Source: Acidimicrobiales bacterium (GTDB lineage: Bacteria; Actinomycetota; Acidimicrobiia; Acidimicrobiales; Aldehydirespiratoraceae). From it: a stretch of 64,000 nt of DNA. Within the stretch, counting starts at the first letter, position 1; each line of letters opens with the position of its first letter. Location: the NCBI GenBank assembly GCA_033344915.1, contig JAWPML010000001.1, positions 2,290,369 through 2,354,368 of the forward strand. Direction: 5' to 3'. The translations under genes were made by a program, and so were the position numbers. A model generated the notes under the pieces. It was given only the letters and a program-made list of their open reading frames with translations. It searched no databases and had not been told where the DNA came from. Positions 59,254 to 64,000 of the stretch are shown here, piece by piece.

Positions 59254-61521
59254 TCAGGCACCGTAGGGCGGCTCCAGCGAGTGGACCGAAATCTCGTCGA
59301 CCCCGCTCACGAGACGGGCCACCCCGGTGGTCGTGGTCACCCAGAGATCGCCGTTGTCCGTCGGGAGCTCGCGCAGCGGCACGTCGACGGTGATCGGAGC
59401 CTTGGCCCGACAGGCGATCACAGTGCCGCCCGCTTCGGTGACGGCCCGCAGGTCGGCGAGCTCGGCCTCGATCTCGGAGGTGTCCTCGATGCCCCAGTTC
59501 CACCGGAGCATCTCGGGGTCGATCTCGCCGAACTCCGCGCCCCAGCACGAGTACCCGACGACACCGGCACCCACCCCCGGATCACAGGTGAAGAGCTGGC
59601 TGTTCCAGAGTCCGGCCACGTCGAGGAAGAACTGGTCGACGGTCGCCCGTTCACAATCCGACGCGCCGATGTCGTCCGGTTGGGTGGGCACGAAGCTGAT
59701 GCGCTCCCGCTCGACGAGCGCATCGCCCACGACGTCGAAGGTGACCGCACCCGTGAAGAGCTCACCGCCGAGGATCGGCGGTTCGTCCGGGTCGCGTAGG
59801 CCGGCGACGCCGACCACGACCGTCCCTTCGTCGGGGTCGGCGGACACGACCCACAGACCGAACGCATCGCCGGACCACTCGGCCACCATGTCCTGCTGCT
59901 CGGTGCCACCCTCGCGCACGTCGAGGCTCACGCTCCCCGGCTGACCGAACCAGTCCTCGAGCCGCGGTTGCCCGCCGAATTCGTTGGCCACGATCTGCTC
60001 GAAGAAGATCTCGACCGAACCCCAGTCCGACACGATCTGACCGCCACTGCTCGCGACGAAGGAGTCGTCGCCGTAGGGGAAGAGCTGGGGTGCCGCCTCT
60101 CGGAAGCCCTGGTTCCAGCGGGTCTCGATGGTCTCGACCTGGATGTCCCCCGGCACGGAGACGTCGATGATGGCGGTACCGCCCTGACGGCTGAGCACGA
60201 CCGTGTCCTCGTCCAGCGTCGACGTGCTGAAGACGCCCCACCAGTCCAGGTTGAGGCTGCGTGCGTCGAGATGGGTCAGCTGGTTGGTGCCACCGAGGCT
60301 GGTGACCTCCATCTGGTTGCCCCACTGGTCCTCGGACGTGAAGAGCAGGATGCCGTCCTCGCCGACCGCGACGCCGCCCGGCGTCTGGAGCCGCCCCGCG
60401 ACGATGCCGGCCGCCTCGGCCTCGTAGCCGTCCTCGCCCGCAGCGAGCCTGACCGTGACGACCCGCTCCGTGCCGAAGCCGCCGGCGCCGCCCTCGCCGC
60501 CGAAGTCCACGAGCGACGTGCGCGACGACAGGAGCCACGCATGGTCCCCCTCGAAGGCGACGACACCTTCGCCGAGCACGAGTTGACCGCTCACGTCGGC
60601 GAGCGACGCCCCGTACTCGTGTTGGAGCAGCGCGGTGGTGCCGAGCGCGGTCTCCGATCCGGGCGGCGTGACGACGTCACAGCCGCCGACGAGCGTGTCG
60701 ACCGCCTCGTCGTCGCCGGCCTGGTGGCGCAGCAGCGGGACCCAGTCGTCGATCGTCGTCGACGCGATCGCTGCTCGATTCACCTCGAGCGCGATCTCCT
60801 CGGCGCCGGCGGTGGTCGCCTGGACGAGATCGAGCGCGGGAGCCTCGCGGCGCACCGCCAACTGGAGCACGTCGCCCTCGAGGTCGGCGCCGGCGAGGTA
60901 ACCGAGAACCTCGACGGACTCCTCCACGACAGCCTGACCGTCGTCGCCGATGGTCACGCGGGCGATGCGCACGGCTCGCCCGACCTGTTCGCCGATGCTG
61001 GCCGAGGTCTCGTGGATGACCAGGAGGCCGTCGTCCTCCGCGACGAGGAGGGGATCCTCGCCGACCGCTACCGAGCCGAGCCACGAACTGTGGACCGGCG
61101 CGTCGGCGTCGGGGGCGAGGACGTGGAGCCAGCCGTCACGTACGACCACGACTCGATCGCCGAGCACGACGGCGTCGGCCGTGCCCTGGGGAAGCGTGGA
61201 CGCCTCGCCGGATCCGTCGTCCCAACCGAACGCGGCGCGGTCGATGATCACGAGACCGCCCCGGAAGTCGTTGAACTGGTTGAACGGGTCGTCGTCGGGA
61301 AGACCGTTGGGCCCGACCACGGCCAGCGCAGAGTCCTGGACGGCGCGAAGCAGCTCGGCGCAGGCGCCCGGCGTGGCTTCGACGCCCTCCGCGATCGGGT
61401 CGACGACATCGCTCGCCCCCGGGCGCAAGACACCGTCACTGTCGACGGCGCAGGCCGCGACCGCGAGCGCAGCCGCGGTCACGATCGCCATCGTTCGGAC
61501 TCGCCGGATCCCCCGCGTCAT
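59254..61521 (-). CDS. large secreted lipoprotein, possible beta-propeller
   Basis: The 755-residue protein has a lipoprotein signal with VAAC (C24). It is rich in short beta-strand pattern repeats such as DAVVLGDRVVVVRDGWLHVLAPDAD, DDGLLVIHETSAS and DLEGDVLQLAVRREAP, and ends with LWVTTTTGVARLVSGVDEISVHSLEPPYG, typical of beta-propeller blades. A cluster of cysteines (CERAT, CDPGVGAG, CWGAE, CRAKAP) near 620-720 could form disulfides. No family is firmly recognised. GACACT precedes the ATG by six bases. It appears co-transcribed with the NMO gene. Confidence 0.72.
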   Translation of the reverse strand: MTRGIRRVRTMAIVTAAALAVAACAVDSDGVLRPGASDVVDPIAEGVEATPGACAELLRAVQDSALAVVGPNGLPDDDPFNQFNDFRGGLVIIDRAAFGWDDGSGEASTLPQGTADAVVLGDRVVVVRDGWLHVLAPDADAPVHSSWLGSVAVGEDPLLVAEDDGLLVIHETSASIGEQVGRAVRIARVTIGDDGQAVVEESVEVLGYLAGADLEGDVLQLAVRREAPALDLVQATTAGAEEIALEVNRAAIASTTIDDWVPLLRHQAGDDEAVDTLVGGCDVVTPPGSETALGTTALLQHEYGASLADVSGQLVLGEGVVAFEGDHAWLLSSRTSLVDFGGEGGAGGFGTERVVTVRLAAGEDGYEAEAAGIVAGRLQTPGGVAVGEDGILLFTSEDQWGNQMEVTSLGGTNQLTHLDARSLNLDWWGVFSTSTLDEDTVVLSRQGGTAIIDVSVPGDIQVETIETRWNQGFREAAPQLFPYGDDSFVASSGGQIVSDWGSVEIFFEQIVANEFGGQPRLEDWFGQPGSVSLDVREGGTEQQDMVAEWSGDAFGLWVVSADPDEGTVVVGVAGLRDPDEPPILGGELFTGAVTFDVVGDALVERERISFVPTQPDDIGASDCERATVDQFFLDVAGLWNSQLFTCDPGVGAGVVGYSCWGAEFGEIDPEMLRWNWGIEDTSEIEAELADLRAVTEAGGTVIACRAKAPITVDVPLRELPTDNGDLWVTTTTGVARLVSGVDEISVHSLEPPYGA

Positions 61522-61595
61522 CCCGCCAGTGTCGCATGCCCGGAGCAGGGACGGGCCGCGGGGGCGCGGCGTGGTTCGTGTGTCATGCTCGCACG

Positions 61596-63908
61596 GTGCG
61601 TGCGAGGGGTGAGGCGGACGTCGGAAGAACCGGGCGGGGCGCCGTCTTCGCCGCGCTCGCGCTCGCCCTCGTGGCCGCGACGTTCATCCTGCTCCCGACC
61701 CCGGCGGGGGCCGACCGGGCCGCGCCGGTCACCGAGACCACCACGACGGTCGGGCCCGGCGACTTCGACCCCGGTCCGATCGACGATCCCATCACGGTCC
61801 CCGAACCGATCGACGTACCCGCCTACCCCGGCACCGGACCGGACGAGCCCGATCCCGGCGAGCCCGACCCGGAGGAGCCCGGCGATCCCGAGGCCGAGAT
61901 CACCCAGCCCGAGGTGGCGGCCGAGCACGGCTTCGCGATCGAGATCCACGGTGGCGTCCGGGGCCTCGCCCGGGCGGGTCAGCCGCTTCCCGTGGCGGTG
62001 GAGATCGCCGCCCAGCGCCTGATCACCGGCGAGCTTCGGCTCGTCGCCACCGAGGGCGATCGCACCGTCACCGCCGAGCGCACGATCGAGGTGCCGGGCA
62101 GTTCGACGAAACGGTTCGTGCTCGTCGCCCCGCTGGCGATGGGCGCCTTCGACGATCTCGTCGTCGAACTGTCGATCGAGGGCGAGGTGATCGTCTCGCA
62201 CGAGGTCGTCGCGGCCGTGGACCCGCAGGTCGAGATCGTCGGCGTCATGGGTCTCGTGAGCGCCGCCGACTCGCTTCCGGCCACCGCCGAGCTGGCCGTC
62301 CCCAGCGGATCCGCCGTGCTCGTCGGGCTCGACACCGAGACGCTCGGAGCCGGTCTCGCCGCCCTCTCCGTGTTCGACAGCATCGTGGCCTCCGCCGCGG
62401 ACCTCGACGCGTTGGCCGGCCGGGAGTTCGAGGCGTTGTCCGCGTGGGTCACGGCGGGCGGGCAACTCGTCGTGGACGAGGTGAGCGGGCCCGTGCCCCG
62501 CATCCCCGAGGCGTGGCAACCCGCAACCGGCGAGGCTCGCACGGCCGGACGCGGCCTCGTGCGGCTCTCCGCGGGCGAGGCCAAGGTCGGCGCCTGGGAC
62601 ACCGTGCTGTTGCCGACACCGATCGACGACGCCAGCGAGGCCGGCGGGTTCGATCTCCGGGCGGGCGAGGACGAGGCCGCGGGTCTCGACGCGATCCTCA
62701 GCGAAGACGCGGGCTTCTCGCTGCCCTCGATCGTCGGCATCCTGATCCTGTTGACGGTCTACGCGCTCGTCGTCGGCCCCATCGGCTATCTGGTGCTCCG
62801 TCGCCGGGGCCGGACCGACCTGATATGGGTCACCGTGCCCGCAGTCGCGGCGATCGCCACCGTGGGCGTCATCGTCCTCGGCGCCGATCTGCGGGACAAC
62901 ACCAGCGCGGCGCATCTCACGGTGCTCGTGACCGGCGAGGGCACGGATGTCGCCACCACCCACGTGCTCGTCGACAGCGAGGAGTCCGGGATCCGGCTGC
63001 CCCGCGGGTGGACGAGCGTGATGACCGACGTCGGCGAGACCACCCGGGACGCGCTGATCGAGGGGGGCGACGAGGGTTCGACGGCCCGGCTCGACCTCGA
63101 CGCCGGTGACTACGGCCGGATCGCCGCCATCGGGCCCGTCGAGGCCCCCGGTCTCGTCGTCGAAGCGACCTCCGATGGCGCCGGGCGCGTCGAGGGACGC
63201 GTGGTGAACGAGACGGACACGACCCTGCACGACGTGAGCGTGCTCACCTCGGCCTACGGACAGTCGTTCGGATCACTCGGCCCGGGCGAGGAACGGACGT
63301 TCTCCCTCTCCGGCGTCGACGGATTCGAGCTGCGGGCCGACGCCGCTGCCCTCTTGTGGGGCAGCAGCCGCCTCGCCGCGATCGACGCGTGGGAAGCGCT
63401 CTACGACGAACGAGGGGGCGTGAACACGGCCCCGATCGGCGCCGTCGCCGCCGTCGGCTGGTCCGATTCGATGCCGGCCCCGGTCACCACGGCCGACGGG
63501 ACCACGATCGGCTCCGGTCGGACGGTCGTCGTCTCGCACCACACGATCGACGCCGCGCCCGGCTCCAACATGGCCACTCGCCTCGAGATGGTCCGCGGCC
63601 CCGCCGGGATCGGCAGCGGATTGAGCGCCACCTATCAGGGCGTCGTCGACCTGCCCGACGGCACGGAACGGGTTGCGGTCACCATTCCCCGCTTCGCCCT
63701 CGAACTGGAGGTGTGGAACGGCACCCGGTGGCAGTCGATCTCGACCACCGGCCGCGAGAGCACCCGCAACTTCCGGGTGGAGGACGTGGTGATCGACGGC
63801 CTGATCCACGTCACCATGGAGATCGACCGCCGCCAGGTCTTCGAGTTCGCCAACGGCAAGACGCTCGCGATCGGACCCGTGGACGAGGACGAGGCGGTGG
63901 ACGGATGA
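61596..63908 (+). CDS. exported membrane protein, likely accessory of a downstream ABC transporter
   Basis: The 770-residue protein has a signal/anchor (about 15-37, AVFAALALALVAATFILLPTPAGA), a Pro/Glu/Asp-rich linker (about 60-105), an outer-side domain with DDLVVELSIEGEVIVSHEVVA, two membrane helices around 376-430 (LPSIVGILILLTVYALVVGPIGYLVLRRRGR and VPAVAAIATVGVIVLGA), and a second beta-rich external domain. Family not recognised. The TGA overlaps the ATG of an ABC ATPase (ATGA), so it is likely an accessory of that transporter. GTG 61596 is chosen with CATGCT six bases upstream. Confidence 0.7.
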   Translation: MRARGEADVGRTGRGAVFAALALALVAATFILLPTPAGADRAAPVTETTTTVGPGDFDPGPIDDPITVPEPIDVPAYPGTGPDEPDPGEPDPEEPGDPEAEITQPEVAAEHGFAIEIHGGVRGLARAGQPLPVAVEIAAQRLITGELRLVATEGDRTVTAERTIEVPGSSTKRFVLVAPLAMGAFDDLVVELSIEGEVIVSHEVVAAVDPQVEIVGVMGLVSAADSLPATAELAVPSGSAVLVGLDTETLGAGLAALSVFDSIVASAADLDALAGREFEALSAWVTAGGQLVVDEVSGPVPRIPEAWQPATGEARTAGRGLVRLSAGEAKVGAWDTVLLPTPIDDASEAGGFDLRAGEDEAAGLDAILSEDAGFSLPSIVGILILLTVYALVVGPIGYLVLRRRGRTDLIWVTVPAVAAIATVGVIVLGADLRDNTSAAHLTVLVTGEGTDVATTHVLVDSEESGIRLPRGWTSVMTDVGETTRDALIEGGDEGSTARLDLDAGDYGRIAAIGPVEAPGLVVEATSDGAGRVEGRVVNETDTTLHDVSVLTSAYGQSFGSLGPGEERTFSLSGVDGFELRADAAALLWGSSRLAAIDAWEALYDERGGVNTAPIGAVAAVGWSDSMPAPVTTADGTTIGSGRTVVVSHHTIDAAPGSNMATRLEMVRGPAGIGSGLSATYQGVVDLPDGTERVAVTIPRFALELEVWNGTRWQSISTTGRESTRNFRVEDVVIDGLIHVTMEIDRRQVFEFANGKTLAIGPVDEDEAVDG

Positions 63909-64000
63909 ACGCACTCACCATGAGCGGCGTCGTCAAACGCTATGGGTCGACTCTCGCGGTCGCCGGCCTCGAACTCGACGTCGCCGCCGGGGCGCTGCTC
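63905..64000 (+). CDS. ABC transporter ATP-binding protein, 3' end outside window
   Basis: The 32 residues visible read MNALTMSGVVKRYGSTLAVAGLELDVAAGALL, the usual N-terminus of an ABC ATPase (the strand before Walker A, with aromatic A-loop tyrosine in RYGST). Walker A lies beyond the window. It overlaps the previous gene by four bases and is therefore coupled to it. Confidence 0.78.
   Translation, partial: MNALTMSGVVKRYGSTLAVAGLELDVAAGALL

Overview
The window is a dense, very GC-rich (about 70% by eye), almost entirely chromosomal-housekeeping stretch of an actinobacterium. Lineage markers are mycothiol-type deacetylases (a MshB-like protein and an Mca-like protein), the mismatch endonuclease NucS, an HRDC-containing UvrD2 helicase, the fused 2-oxoglutarate enzyme Kgd, F420/LLM oxidoreductase, a DUF222/13E12 HNH protein and SCP2, CaiB and WS/DGAT lipid genes. 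An Acidimicrobiia-like host is my best inference, but only the phylum is well supported. No tRNA, rRNA, CRISPR array, phage or recognisable transposase is visible, and no gene-free stretch exceeds about 200 bases.

Layout. 1-5471: rsmD (partial), two inserted plus-strand genes, recG, fakA and a cold-shock-like ORF. 5485-6557: a DUF559/AbiEi-type gene bracketed by 51-bp perfect inverted repeats, each carrying a 13-bp hairpin. 6562-12623: pckA, small enzymes, a MshB-like deacetylase with a CaiB CoA-transferase, and a hydrolase. 12683-14416: a minimal FMN-carrier candidate, ApbE and a haem membrane protein. 14423-18960: an EamA transporter, then a TPP riboswitch driving thiBPQ. 18984-26101: GNAT, PH/SHOCT, metalloprotease, UvrD2, a repeat lipoprotein, an antiporter and Xth. 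26178-29960: kgd. 29970-31468: a SatD-like regulator, its membrane partner and a three-palindrome operator array. 31478-38907: HAD, a NYN-S1-lysine-rich protein, EttA, a PucR-type regulator, a P-loop kinase and the HNH protein. 38953-43397: an APH-like kinase and sulfate assimilation cysDNC with cysQ. 43412-50433: UbiB kinase, nucS, VanW and a lipid cluster (WS/DGAT, geranylgeranyl-reductase-like, PAP2). 50440-55751: a methyltransferase-Mug fusion, LLM oxidoreductase, a 60-aa microprotein, SNase, ChbG-like, SCP2 and Mca. 55762-64000: PhoU/TrkA-C plus MgtE, nitronate monooxygenase, and two large exported proteins leading into an ABC transporter.

Regulation is the most striking layer. Most operon-leading genes have no Shine-Dalgarno but a -10-like hexamer ending 6-8 bases before the start codon, so transcription is probably mostly leaderless. 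Three genes far apart (DUF559 nuclease-like, 13E12 HNH, and a 60-aa microprotein) share an almost identical 13-bp palindrome at the same spacing from the -10. That arrangement resembles the actinobacterial RecA-independent DNA-damage (PafBC) promoter, and a perfect consensus copy of that promoter precedes the CaiB gene. These sites, the inverted-repeat cassette and the SatD operator array are the best leads for something undescribed.
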